Part shown: piece by piece, positions 12,501-24,686 of the stretch
How the letters are laid out: every line of letters begins with the position of its first letter
Numbering within the stretch: position 1 is the stretch's first letter
Notes under the pieces: generated by a model
Seen by the model: only the letters and a program-made list of their open reading frames with translations
The model's database searches: none
Told to the model about the DNA's origin: nothing
Program-made: the position numbers and the translations under genes
From: Zygnema circumcarinatum
Lineage: Eukaryota; Streptophyta; Zygnematophyceae; Zygnematales; Zygnemataceae
DNA length: 64,000 nt
Assembly: GCA_037447605.1 (NCBI GenBank)
Contig: CM074806.1
Coordinates: forward strand, 4,011,755 to 4,075,754
Direction: 5' to 3'

Positions 12501-15500
12501 CTGTGAAGACCTTGAGTGAATTTAAATAGTGGTTTGGGGTTGTTTCAGTTATTCGATGAACAAGGCAAACTCATAGAGGAAATTGACAGCAAGATGGCAT
12601 TTCGCCAAATTCATGCGGGGGCTGTATACCACCATCGACGAGAAACATATGAGGTGTACATCCCCTGCTACTCATTGGAGGAGGAAGTTTTGTTCCACCT
12701 GCTGTTAAAAATTTACAATCAATGACTCAAGAATAATTGTTGTACCCTCATTTTCATTGTGAGGCCGAACAATAGCATTTTGATTTCGCTGGCCCCTACG
12801 AGTCTTTACTGAACATAAGGTTGCATCTGACATCAAGCCTCTTCCACCAAGTCACTGTTCTTTAGAGTTTCAACAGAATTTCGTAAACGATTTACCTCTT
12901 TTGTGGATCTTTGCAGGTTTTGCGATTGGATGTGGATCAGAGGCGAGCAATTGCAAGGATCTGCAATTCGTCGTTCACAACAGGTAACTGTCTGTTGAAT
13001 TCATCGTTTTGAATCACAAAGATCAAACGAGATAGCTACTTCAAATTTAATGCGCTTGTACAAAAAACTCACTGCACAAGTATCACACTTTACTGTTGTG
13101 GAAAACTTGATGCAATGGACCCATGTTCTCCTCATTCTCTCTTTTCTGAGGTTAATGCTAGGGCATTAGCCCTCGCAATTGTCTTATGTAACCTGCAGCT
13201 CATGTCTACTGACTTACGTCTCGAGATTACACTGACCACCAAATTTCATGTCTTTGTAAAGAACTCTGGGACATATTTCCGTGCAGTAGTACTTCGATTA
13301 TTTTTCCTGCAATATGAGAGTCTTGTGCAGATTTGTTGGTGTTGAACAGACGTGAAAGAGAGCATTGACATCATCATCTTGGAGGTGAGACGTCGCTCAA
13401 CTGTGCTCGCCAGCTCTGCGGCTTGGGGAAAGGTAAGGTCCTTCACTCTGGCTAAACCTCCTCTACGTCCCTCTCATGTGATTCATTCCATCAGCCCTAA
13501 TTGGAATCATGCTCTGTATCAGTCAGGTCATTTGGCAGGCACTACTTGAAAGATTTGGAACACCGAGTGATTTATAGTAAAACCCTGTCAGTGAATACCA
13601 TCTAAGTGATTTTTTAATTAGAGGGGTCTTTTAAAACTCATTCATTACACAGAAAGGAACCGTCTGCTTTGCTTGCACAGCAATCTTTTTGCGTGGTCAA
13701 CATGCTGACTTAGAAAGTTTCAACCGAGCCTGGTTCGTTGAGGAAATTCTGCTCAGCAAATAAAGCCCTTATCCCAACCGTATTTCACTTTAAAAGGGGT
13801 TTCATTGATTCAGAAAAATTCACCTGCATTATTTGGCAAACCGACAGTCCATCTGAGCCTTCACTCAGTTACTTATCATGCACAGTCTTACCATCATGTC
13901 TATTTGAAAGCCCGTGGCCATCAACATGAGTGTCAACAATAGTAATTTGACTACTTGCAATGAACCTAATGCTTGGTCAATTGGTTTTTTCGGATACTTG
14001 GCAGGTGAAGGTCCAAGAACGTGTCAGCTCGTACGCTAAAAAGAATTTGCTGACAGAAGCGATTGTGGCAGAAGATCAACTCCAACTTCCCCCGATCGAG
14101 TTCGACACTATTGGCATGGTGAATCTTTCTGTCACCCTGCTACATGTGATTTTATTCTAAGAGAGGCAAGCTGAATCTGATCACCAAAATGTACCCAAAC
14201 ACAAAAAGAAATATACGTAGTCTGAGCTTTGTATAGTTTCATCGAGTGTTGTCATTTCACTTTGGAAAGACTCTAAACGCACTTACGTGCGCGAGAGTAG
14301 TCCTGGTTTGGCCCGGTTGGAAGGCCTATCTGCCCTCTTGCAGCTTCGGAGGAGCTGGTTATCTGGTCTGATGAATGCTTTGATGAATCTATCGTGTGAT
14401 GAGGTTGTCAGAGAAGTCAATTTTGACTAGATTCGAGTCCCCGGGTTACTGCTGTTCTTTTTCTAACGTATATGCCATGCCTGTATCTGCAATTGTTTCT
14501 TTAGGATTTTAAGTTAGAAGATTGTCTTGAGCTGTGATCTATAACTCGAAGGTGCAAAGTGTGTTATCCTCCAAAACTGCAGAAGGATAGGATTAGACAT
14601 ATGGCCTATTGAATGAGATTCCGTTCAATGATGGTGATGTTGTGATGACATTGACATGATATTCATCGCTTGGTCCATACAGTGGTGGGACATTCCTCTC
14701 AATGTGTGGCAACGGCTCGAGCGAGATGGGGCTCTATATGGCGCCTTAGTGGCTGTGAAGCGCGTCATTTCAGCGTTGGTGCCCTCTTTCTCTATGTGTA
14801 AGCTTGAAATCCATGATCTCACCCTTTCAAACGTGGTGGAGGAACTCCTTTGTTGAATCAGTTACAGAGTCTTTTGTTGGATCGCCATAAGTTGGCGTCA
14901 CTAAATTGATCTATTATTGTGCACTTCAGGCGACCGGGTAGACATCAATGGCTTAGCCACAGCTATCCACGAGCAGACCGGCTGTCCACAAATTTTCATT
15001 TATGACGCGCATCCAGGAGGCGTTGGCATCGCTCAACAGGTGCTGTGCATGCCCACTTCAATCCTCTGATTCAGATGTGGAATCGAAAGTTTGACGTAAA
15101 TGATCAATCTGTGCTTCAGAGCAGGAAACACTCGATGGCTTAAGTATGCATGGTTGTATTGTTAGAGCGTATCCAACAGAGGGATTGATTTGGAAGGTGA
15201 AGCATGCAGACATTTCTTCGACTAGGGACACTTTGGAAGGACGCGTACCGACTTGTGCAGGCCTGCAGTTGCATGGGCGGCTGCCCTGCCTGCATACAGG
15301 TATGCCCGACGTTCCCTCGTCCATATGAGCATGCAGTTACAGGGATGCAGCTATTGTGCCCTGACTTACCTCTGTAAATATATAGGATATCGTGCATCAA
15401 CGGTCCTTAACTTGGAGATAGCTGATGTAACATTGAAGGCGTAGGACTATGCATGCCTCGGAACAACTATGTCAGCTTCCAGCTTAAATAAAAAAGGCGA

Positions 15501-16246
15501 AATTGCAATGCTGTAGCTGAGAGGAGCCAAGTAGGAGCCATACGATGACATCATCATGAACGCGGAACTAGACTCACTGATATACTGCGTGTGGGTTGTT
15601 GATGTAGGGATGCAAGTTTGACAGGGCTGACCCGGATGAGATCACAGAAAAACAAGCCTGTCTATCACTGCTGGAGGGCCTCATTGGCGAGAGGACTGCA
15701 GAGGCTCCTAACGGGAATCTACTTAATGAAGGACCGAACCTCGTGTCCCATGAAGCCCATAACGCATCAGATAAATACAAAGACACAAAGTCACCCACAG
15801 CCATTGAAGAGGCTTCCTTGTGGAATGACCCTCAGACAAGTAACAACCTTTCTGGTGAAGGAGTTCAGCAGCTGGAGTTTCCAAGAACCAGCTTTGAGGG
15901 CCAGCGGGTTGCCAGCCATTTTGACACGTGTGAGGAACATGGTGGCACAAATAGCCTTCCTTCAAGGAGTGTTAGGTTAAAAGTCACGCCCGCTCTACTG
16001 GCTGTTGATGAGACCTTCATCTCTGCCAAGAGGAAGCAAACAGAACAAGGCATAGCGGAGGCTTGTGAGCCTTACAGAACCGCGGACTCGAAGTCTGCAG
16101 GAGCGGGATATGGAGGAAGTAGGCAGGCCATCGGAGCTCCAAGTCTGAACTGGACGAGTAAACAGGTAACGGCGTTCTCGCAGGAGAATCCCTTTGGAAA
16201 TTTTGCATTAGATGCTCTCAAAAGGCCGTCCGAGAAGAGACGGTAG
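6534..16246 (+). CDS. HRQ1: HRQ1-type DEAH-box helicase with C-terminal DUF1998/MZB-like zinc motif
   Basis: Multi-exon superfamily 2 helicase of the Hrq1/RecQ4-like group, which acts in DNA repair in yeast and plants (family knowledge). Visible motifs in order: Walker [10 protein letters not shown] (about 7505-7540), Ia-like [10 protein letters not shown] (8283-8313), YDGDT and [10 protein letters not shown]-like [13 protein letters not shown] (about 8790-8875), DEAH in [11 protein letters not shown] (about 9200-9230), SCSATIANP (about 9460-9487), [14 protein letters not shown] (about 10799-10842), QIGRSGRR (about 11412-11433). The tail has [16 protein letters not shown] (about 14991-15038) and [12 protein letters not shown] (about 15263-15298), typical of the DUF1998/MZB region. 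The start at 6534 is supported because exon 6534-6600 joins in phase to 6656-6857. Exon 7898-7957 is also clean. The last exon runs from about 15608 to a stop at 16246 and is a low-similarity tail. Several central exon boundaries, notably 7144-7440, 8460-8520 and 11640-12000, are approximate. Confidence 0.87.
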
Positions 16247-17143
16247 CACCAGCAGGCTTTCGACCACTGGTCAGCCATTTCGTTAAGATTGCTGTTTTCT
16301 CAAGAGATCTAACGGTGGCCGACCAAGTTCCATTGGCATACTGATCACTCTTTAACTTTCGGGCCCTTTAAGTGGATGGAATCTGCGCGGAAACTGAATA
16401 AGCTGCAGCGGTAGGATTCAGACGATGGATGTTAACGCGTCTTTGAAATAAGCGAAACTTTGCTTTGTAACTTTCCATTGGTCGCTGTGTAACAATCATG
16501 TTGACTACGTCCAAGTTGCATGGATGGCTCCTTCAGCTGCCAATGAGTGCAAGCCCTCCCACTCCCCCGGACGATACAAGCAGGAACGGTGTTGTTATCG
16601 CACTCGTGGCTCACAGAGATCTCTCCATTGCTCTGAACACAGGAGCGATCTGCCTCATTCCTCATTATGGTTCATATCCGTTGAATGGTGAAGATGTGAC
16701 ATTGTGGTAGAATGTACTTGAACATTTAATTTGAAGGCTTGGAATTATTTTCTAAGCCTTTTTTGACATTATGAATCATGGTATGAATGGTAGCCCGAAA
16801 AATCCCAATGGTTGCAATTGACAGAGTTGGTCTACCAATGACTCCCAACCGTTGGAATAGTTTGAGCCATTCGTGTTGCCAATGGTTGCGAACAGTTAGC
16901 AACGATTGGCTCGCCAACCTAGCCAACCATTGCAAACGATTTGCTTTTTCTAGGTGGCTAGCCAATCAATGGCCAGAGTCGCCAGACTCAAGCTATTGCC
17001 AATAGCAAGATTCGAACCCGCGATCGGCCGCCCTCTCCCTCTCCCTCTCCCTCTCCCTCTCTCTGAGGGAGGCGGCTGTTCCTTCTGCTCTCTCCCGCCC
17101 TTCCTCTCTCCTCTCCTCTCCTGCAGGCGGGCGGGCGGGCGCC
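16247..17143. promoter_or_regulatory. Intergenic: HRQ1 3' end and eIF2B epsilon promoter/5' UTR
   Basis: Holds the 3' flank of the helicase and the upstream region of eIF2B epsilon. Two things stand out: repeated CCAATGGTTGC-like blocks in both orientations at 16805-16938, and a CCCTCT pyrimidine tract at 17034-17063 followed by a GC-rich leader ending in GCGCCATGG. No gene was recognised. Confidence 0.45.
17034..17063 (+). repeat. CCCTCT-type pyrimidine tract in the eIF2B epsilon leader
   Basis: About five tandem CCCTCT units on the coding strand, about 80 nt upstream of the ATG at 17144. It is probably within the 5' UTR or core promoter. Confidence 0.7.
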
Positions 17144-20100
17144 ATGGCTTCGCGCAAGGGGGGAGGGCCTGCAGTGGAGGAGGAGGCGGCCGGGCCGCTG
17201 CAGGCCGTACTCTTGGCTGACAGCTTCACGCAGAAGTTCCGTCCCATTACTCTCGACCGGCCCAAGGTGTGTCAAGGAAAGCACTTGGAAGGGAGGGAAG
17301 GCATTTGTGAAGAGATAATGCACTATTAGCTTATAGATTTCCAGGGAAATAGCGGCATCTTTTTTTTTTTTAAAAGGGTAAAAGGTGGTTCTTGGAAGAA
17401 GAGGGAGTATGAACGTTGCTGGCAGCCTTACGCATGTACTGCCGCTTTTTGGAAGGTTAGAGTTAAGATTGGTATTTCCTGAGGTTAGGATCAATCTTAA
17501 AAAGTTGATTGAAATCGGGTTAGTCAGGGTTAGGGCCAGCTGTAGGGTTAAAACAAAGTGAGGGAACGATTAGAGCTGGGAAGTTTGGGTTTACAGTTCT
17601 GGTTAGGTCTAGTTGTGTGGCTTCGGTTTAGCTTAATATCGTCCAGGGTTTAGCTTAACTTCACGGTTGTAGAATGTAATGTTGCAACATTGGTTTCTGT
17701 TTAGCTGTTTGGTTAGGCATGTTTTCTTTCTCTGGATTATACAACTTTGCATAGTTCTTAAGATCACGCGCGCGCTCGCGCACACACCCGCACTCGTTTA
17801 CGCCCTTCACGCTTTTCCTTCTTCTCTTTCTTTTTTGACGAATTTTAACATTTCGATATTGCAACCCGTAATGAACTTTGGAGCTACTTAATTATGCCCC
17901 TTATGCTACATGAGCATGTATCTTGGAAAGTATAGGGGCTATCATTTGAACGTTCCTCTCGAGGGAGGGCCGGGAGAGAGCTTGTAGTGACTCCTAAGCG
18001 CAAGTGTCTTTTACATTTGTACCAAAAGTTTTTTTATTTTTATTGACAAGCTCTGCTTATTCTGAGCAATTCATGGTTGTCATGGCTCAACATTGTTTTC
18101 GTGGATATTGACGTTTTTCCACCACGATTGGGCCGACCTCCGTACTTCAAGCAATGGATCTGAAAGAACTTGTCGCCGTTTTTTGCATTCTGGTTCGCTG
18201 ACTAATCGAAAAGCAACCTGCTTAAGTCGTTATTTAGGGTTTCTGAGATGCCCCTTCTGCCCCATCTGCAGGTACTCCTCCCTCTGGTGAACGTCCCCAT
18301 GATTGACTACACGCTTGAGTGGCTCGCCACAGCGGGTGTGGAGGAGATTTTTGTCTTCTGCTGCGCTCACTACCAGCAGCTGACCAGCCACGTGGACCGC
18401 CACTGGAAGCAGCAGCCGGGGCTGAAGGTCACCTGCATCGTCGCTTTGGACTGTGTCAGCGCGGGAGATGCATTGCGGCATATCGACCAGAAGGGAGTGG
18501 TAAGCGCATAGAGAGAGAGATGTAGTTCGCAATATATTATTTTCCTTCCGTTTATCTCTTTCCCTCATTGCTGCCGCTCCCCTGCTCCCATTCATCTCTC
18601 TCTTTCTCCAATCGGTTATGTCAGCCCTTTCCTGTACCTGCATTCCTTCCCTCTTCCCATCCAATTCTTTTTGGTCTTCTTAAGGATTCCCTGAATAAGT
18701 TGGGCAGCAGGAGTATGACGTCTTCACTGAGCCATTCCGTCAGCACACGGTCATTGATTTCTTTTTGTTCATGTCTTGCTCATACCCTTTATTTCGGGAT
18801 CGTGTTTCACGATAATCTATATACAGAGGTAGATGTGGTTCACCCTAGTAGCGATATAAGCCAGGAGGTTTGAATTGCTTCAACAATACATTCATCTAAT
18901 CTTTATGTGTCATGTTTGAAACTGCAGATTCGCAATGATTTTGTGCTTGTAAGTGGAGACACAGTATCAAATATGTCATTGGAGAAGCCATTAAAAGAAC
19001 ATCGTGAAAGGAGGAAACGCGATAAGCAGGCTGTCATGACTATGGTGGTTCGCCGTTCCAAACCACACTCTCTCACTCACCAGGTACATATACACCTGCC
19101 CCTGTCCTCTACGAACATTGGCCATTTATATGAAGTCAGTACACACATCAAGCTTGGCCTCCCCCTCACATGCAATCCCGTTTTGGTGACGTCGTGAAGC
19201 CATTTCTATGCAGACTCGTCTAGGGAACACAGAGCGCATATATGCCATCAATTCGGAGTCCAAACAGCTGCTCATGTATGACTATGGCCAAGGGATGCGA
19301 AGCGAGAAGGAAAATTTGGCTGCCCAACGATCATCCCATGTTCTAACTTTAGATAGAGCTCTTGTGGAGGAGCAGTCTTCAGTACAAGTTCGAACCGACT
19401 TACAAGTGAGTCTATTTGTTGGATTTCCCTGCGTGTTTTTTCTCACTCGTGTTTATTCTAAGCATGGAGTGAACGGTAGAATTGACGTTGTTAGTTTGTT
19501 CGTGTCTTGAAAGGTGGTAAGCTTCGACCGGATAGAAGACTTTATGTGTCTTAGTTCTAACATCCAGCAACTTTGCAGGATTGTTACGTAGATATTTGTT
19601 CTCCCGAAGTCCTAATGTTATTTACGGATAACTTCGACTATCAAGACACCCGGCGGGACTTTGTGAAAGGACTTTTGAGTGATGAGGTATGATAGGATGG
19701 CCCTGGGAGAGGGAGAGGGAGAGGGAGAGGGAGAGGGAGAGGGAGAGGGAGAGGGAGAGGAATAAGAAATCTTCCTAGTTTTTTTTGAGCTGCCTTTCCA
19801 TGATTCACAATCGATCTGTTGAAGTTTCCGAACAAGCAAATTGTCTGTTGCAATTCTACACTTGCTCTTTGACTGCGAAATCCGGGCAGGTGATGGGAAA
19901 CAAAATCTACACGTGTGAGATCACTTGCGAGTATGCAGCTCGCATTGACAACCTTCGCGCATATGATGTCGTCAGCCGTGACATCATCCATCGTTGGCTG
20001 CATCCCTTGGTCCCAGAAACCCAGTTGGGTAGTCACACAGCTATCGCGCGGGTCGACCGGGGAAACCGGTACAGGGAAGAGAGTGAGTTTCTCTCTCTCT

Positions 20101-23100
20101 CTTCTCTGCTTACCCCCCTCCTTTTCCTTATATTTATATCATTTCTTTTTTAAATTCCCTTCTTTTGCATTTTTATGATGGTCTTCCACAACTTTTTTCA
20201 GTTTTAGGCTCAATCACTATCGTGTTGACAAATCATTGGAAGAAATTTTGTACTTGCCAGATGTCCAGCTTTCACGGACGGCTGCAATCGGTGAAAACAC
20301 AGTGCTTGGTGAAGGAACGGTTGTGGGTGACGGAACTGCGATCATGGAGTCTGTTGTGGGCCGGAACTGCGTCATTGGGAACAATGTGGTGATAGAGGGG
20401 TCCTACTTGTGGAACGGAGTAGTTTTGGAGGACGGAGTCCATATAAAACACGCTGTTCTATGTGAGGGGGTTGTTGTAAAGAGGGGAGCCATCCTCGAGC
20501 CGGGAGTGGTCCTATCGTTCAAGGTAACGGTCAATGCCCTCCCTTTGTCCATATTTATTAGTGAAGGATTAATAACTTAACCCTCCTGTTGTGGCATACG
20601 TTCTGTAGGATTTTTTCAGTCTGAAACGTGACAGGCAGTCGGAATTTTTGACAAGGGCTTTGTTCGCCGCAGGTGGTTATCGGACCCAATTTTCGTGTTC
20701 CTGCATACAGCAAAATCTCCCTTCAGGCTCAGCCAACAGAGGAGGACAGCAGCGACGAGGAGAGAGAGTACAGCGAGCAGAGCCAATATGAAGATGAGGG
20801 TGAGCAGGTTTTTAAGGTTTTTAGGGTTTTTAGGGTTTTTAGGGTGAACCGCCCATGCATAACATTCACACCTTTTTCACCTTCAAAGATTTCTGCAGTT
20901 GCCTCTGCCAGGAGGTAATTGGCCCTTCACTTGAATATGCAGATGAATCGAGAGAAGGGAGTAGCTGGAGAGACCATCTCTCTTCTTCACCAGGGGAGTC
21001 AGCAAGTGAGACGCAACCAAATGAAAAGTGGAAGGAGGAGGAGGTGAGAGAGAATTGCAGAACTTTCTTTAGCCAAGTTTCCATTCTGGTTGACCGACCG
21101 TGAGGGTGACTAAAGGGAGCTTCCGCCGTTTGAGTAGTAGTCCAACCAACGTTTGGAAAAATGGGTGCAGGTGGGAAGGGGGGGAGCAGGATGCAGTTGG
21201 CATTTAAAGGAGGGAGCACGTTTTGAAGAAGAGTGGAGACATTCTGTTGCTCCTATTCCTCAGAGGAGGTGGGAGGAGCTCTCTGCCCTGAAGGAGGAGG
21301 AGAGGGAGGAGGAGGAGGCTCTGCCAAGCGGGGCGGAGTTACATTCGACCCAATCAAATATTGAAGATAGTGAGGAGGAAGAGGAGGAGGACGAGTTTGA
21401 AGTAGAGGTAAAGTCTTGAGAGATAGTGAATTTCAGTTCACTAGAGGCCGAGTTTTCATTTCTTCTGTAATCTGTTTTAGGAGCTATCTATCTATATGTT
21501 CACATAACAAGTTGAGGATGTGTGTGATATGGTGCATGGACAGGTGCAAGAGTTGTTTCAAAGGACGGTGGATGAAGGTGCAACGTTTGACAACATTGTG
21601 CTTGAAATCAACGCTCTCAAGTAGGCCCAACCTTAATCTAGTAATCCCATTATCGTTTTGGACTGTTCGATCTTCTCCATAGGAGAGGAGTGAAATTCAC
21701 CTTTTGCTGCCTTTCTGAACAATGAGCTGACGGCGGGTCGCAGGGCGCTGAGGTGGCAGGCTGGGATTGGTCCGAACGTTTGCCGACTGCGCTGGGGCAG
21801 TTTTCCGCTGCATGTTGAGCCTTGGACTCAAACGAGCTGCGTCTCAGTCTCCTAGTCAGTTCCTTTGACACTCCTTCACCCTACATTCTTGGCTTTCTCT
21901 CTCTCTCGCCCTCTCTCACTTTCTCTCTCTCTCGCCCTCTCTCACTCTCTCTCTCTCTCTCCCACTCTCTCTCTCTCTCTCCCTCTCTCTCTGTGTGTCT
22001 CTATCCCAACCATCGGCCCTCTCTCTCTTCCGCTCCCTCCGTTCCACTCTTTCTTCTCTCACGGAGACGATATGTGTTGGATATAATGATGACAGAGGAC
22101 GTGTTGGCAAGCACACGAGACGTAATGAAGAAATGGGGTCCACTGTTGCGCCGTTTTCTCAAGCAGCAGGATGATGAGGTGGGCTCACAGAGTTTCAAGG
22201 GGTCTTTTTTTGTGGAACTTCCATTTTATAAGGTCCGATATGCTATTATTTTCCCTTGGTTGGAGAGGGATGTGTCAAAATTATCTTAAATCTGCCGTCA
22301 GTGTTTTGCAGGTGGAAGTCTTGCTCTCCTTTGAAGAAGAATGTTCCGAAGGACGCCAAGTCTTTGCTCCGATCTTTTCAAATGTCAGTGATGCAAACTC
22401 CTAAACTTTCTGTGTTTCTTTGTGATTGGATGTCGAGATACACGCGCCTTAATTCTGTTGATTCCCGACTTTGACAATCGTTTGTGTTCTTTTGCAGGTC
22501 CTCACTGTGCTTTACGACTACGATATTGTCACAGAGGAATCTATCATGGCATGGGCCGATGAGAAAGCTGATGCAGAAGAATCAGAGAAGACATTTCTCC
22601 GCCAATCAGAGCAATTCATTCAGGTAAGCGAACCCGACCATATTGTTTCACCCACTACAGCACAATGAAAGCTACGTTAGAACTCGAGAGCTAGAACTTC
22701 GAGTCGAATATAAGAGTATCTGTGGAATTAGTTGAGTTATAGATAGAGGACGAGAGAGGGAAGTGACAAAAAGTTAAAATGGATGGGTTTCTGGTTTACA
22801 GTGGCTGAAGGAGGCTGATGAAGAAGGCAGTGATGAAGAAGATGAAGTGGCCGTTCCATCAGCTTCTTCAAAAACATCCACATCAGCCGCAAAGGAAACG
22901 GTTGGAGGGAACAAAAGTGGAACAGGAACTGTCAAGACTGAGGCAAAGGTGCAAGCAAAGGAACCAAAGGAGGAGGAGGAAGACGATGAAGACGAAGAAG
23001 AAGAAGAGGAAGAGGAAGGTGAAGATGAAGATGAAGATGAGGAAGATGAAGACGAGGAAGAAGGCGGGGGCGTAAAAGCGGGCAAGGACGAAGGTGGTGT

Positions 23101-23215
23101 TCAGAAAAGGACAGCAGACGTTGTCTCTGAGTCAAAGTCTGAGGAGTCAAGTTTGACTGACGCTGCGGTGGAAAGCAGGGCCTCCAGTCACAGTGAGGGG
23201 GAGGTAGGCCGGTGA
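17144..23215 (+). CDS. EIF2B5: Translation initiation factor eIF2B, epsilon (catalytic) subunit
   Basis: Catalytic subunit of the guanine-nucleotide exchange factor that recharges eIF2 with GTP. Exons with clean phase are 17144-17266 (start MASRKGGG, good context), 18272-18499, 18928-19083, 19214-19405, 19579-19686 and 19890 to about 20082. Then 20208-20523, 20673 on, about 20912-21040, 21171-21410, 21544-21620, about 21751-21855, 22075-22178, 22312-22383, 22498-22623 and 22801-23215. The N-terminal nucleotidyltransferase-like domain shows [17 protein letters not shown] and [15 protein letters not shown]. The left-handed beta-helix shows [16 protein letters not shown] and [14 protein letters not shown]. 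The W2 domain begins near [11 protein letters not shown] and ends [15 protein letters not shown]. After this normal end the frame continues for about 120 residues of Ser/Lys and Asp/Glu-rich tail to the stop. The junction near 20063-20082 is uncertain: a GTACAG donor fits the next phase better than GTGAGT. Confidence 0.92.
19705..19760 (+). repeat. (GGGAGA)n microsatellite in an eIF2B epsilon intron
   Basis: About nine tandem GGGAGA units just after the donor of exon 19579-19686. It is one of the few arrays that is purine-rich on the sense strand. Confidence 0.85.
20808..20842 (+). repeat. TTTTTAGGG telomere-like short array
   Basis: Three to four near-perfect units of TTTTTAGGG inside an eIF2B epsilon intron. 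The unit resembles plant (TTTAGGG) and green-algal (TTTTAGGG) telomere repeats, but the array is very short. Confidence 0.6.
21895..21994 (+). repeat. CT-rich intronic tract in the eIF2B epsilon gene
   Basis: About 100 nt of CT repeats with regular C-rich interruptions, in the intron that starts near 21855. Pyrimidine on the sense strand. Confidence 0.8.
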
Positions 23216-24341
23216 GTGGCTGCTGCTGGGGAGGGAGAGGGTTAGCAAGAAACGCAGCCGGACAAGGAAGTGGCAAAAGGTGACGAAGCTGAGACGATTG
23301 GGCCACTAGAAGGGGCGAACAGCAGAGGATTCCTATTGTTTGGGGGGGGGTCAAATGGTGATTTTTTGGAAGTTGTGAAGTAGAGTAAGCAGACCCTCCC
23401 TCCTCGTCGCCTTACTTATCCTGTAAGACTAAGCCCAGGTGATGGGGAGGGGGTTAGACAGTAGGAAATCTATTGCCTCGTTAGTTACTTTGCGGGCAAG
23501 CCGGATTTTGTTGCAGATTCCAATCATTTTAAAAAAACGAAATTGGAGAAGTTCCGCCTGTCCGTTTGTCTGTCCTTGTTCGAGGCAGAAATAAAATATT
23601 GGACGGGAATACGTGTTTCCATTGTGCTTGTTCTTGAACCCGAGTGCGACTTTGACATTTGAAAACACGTTGATTGAAACCATCCATCCTTCCCGCAGAT
23701 GTATTCAATCGGTAAAGGAAGCTTCCGAGCAATACTGCGGGATCCTCCTACACTGAAGTACTTTCTTCTGTTTTTTTTTACTTTACTTCAAGTAAAGAAG
23801 TTGTGTACAAGAGAAAATGGATTTTTAGACAATCAAACTGAGCTGCTTTCGACCAAGAGCACTTATAACAGGGTCAACATTGTACATCAGAGCTCGTCAA
23901 AAAAGTGCATATACAAAATGGTCAAGAGCCCGTGCTTCCATTCGTTTGCGATCGATTCTCACATCGAATGTGTTGATCACAACAGCCTCTCGTACAAAGT
24001 ACACAAATCTGGACGCTGCTAAACCCGAACCAGATTCTGCATTATTCCCTTTCTCCTTTTCTGAAGAACCAAAATGAATCCACTGTGCAATTTAAGAAAT
24101 GACTACATCTAGCCAAAAAAGACTGTAGCAATCCCCCGAAACAATGGGGCAGGATGTGATCCACCAATCGTGGAATAATCTGCCTAATCGACCTAGCACC
24201 AAACTGCGCTTCCTGCTGCTTCCGCAAAATAGCTCGGTATTGACTTCGAAACAACAGTAATGGAACATAAACTCACCAATAGAAATTAAAAACTAGAGAA
24301 CCTTCCCTACACAGAAAAATCACTAAGAATACAAGTCTATC
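23216..24341. other. Convergent intergenic region, 3' ends only
   Basis: Lies between the ends of the plus-strand eIF2B epsilon gene and the minus-strand small membrane protein gene. It presumably holds both 3' UTRs. I see no coding region, repeat array or RNA gene in it. Confidence 0.5.
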
Positions 24342-24686
24342 CTACACCCTGTCTGCATCCATGGCGAGAATCGACTTACAGGCCTCTAACTCTGCCCCCC
24401 ATTTGCCTTCACAGCCTGGAACATAGTCCAACGACACGGCATAGTACAAATAAATAGTGCAGAGGACGAGCAAAACCGCAAGCGTAGACAGCAAGAAGCT
24501 GTGCCTGCTCGCCATTGTCGTCCAGGAATTGTCGGCGTATTCCTTTTGTACAGTGGGTTTGATTTTCGGAGACAATGATACTGCACTCAAATTATCGATC
24601 TCTATGGGATCTGTTTCCGACGCTATGTGGGAAGAAAAGTTCACCGTTGGCCGCCTGTGAGAGGGCGAGGTCCCCCCCTTCGACAT
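24342..24686 (-). CDS. Small single-exon membrane protein of unknown function
   Basis: An open frame of 114 codons from the ATG at 24684-24686 (MSKGGTSPSHRR) to a TAG at 24342. The first 65 residues are polar and Ser/Thr/Pro-rich. One strong hydrophobic segment follows (FLLSTLAVLLVLCTIYLYYA), then a short tail VPGCEGKWGAELEACKSIL with two cysteines that could form a disulfide. It looks like a single-pass protein anchored near its C-terminus. The frame stays open upstream of this ATG, but the residues there are low-complexity and the ATG is the best start. I recognise no family. The upstream region carries three G-boxes. It could be the last exon of a longer gene. Confidence 0.5.
   Translation of the reverse strand: MSKGGTSPSHRRPTVNFSSHIASETDPIEIDNLSAVSLSPKIKPTVQKEYADNSWTTMASRHSFLLSTLAVLLVLCTIYLYYAVSLDYVPGCEGKWGAELEACKSILAMDADRV

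Noticed and set aside
14430-14440. tRNA B-box-like GATTCGAGTCC
   Set aside because: The flanks do not form a T-stem and no anticodon arm is found. Similar T-arm-like strings near 17008 and 57056 also lack the rest of a tRNA.
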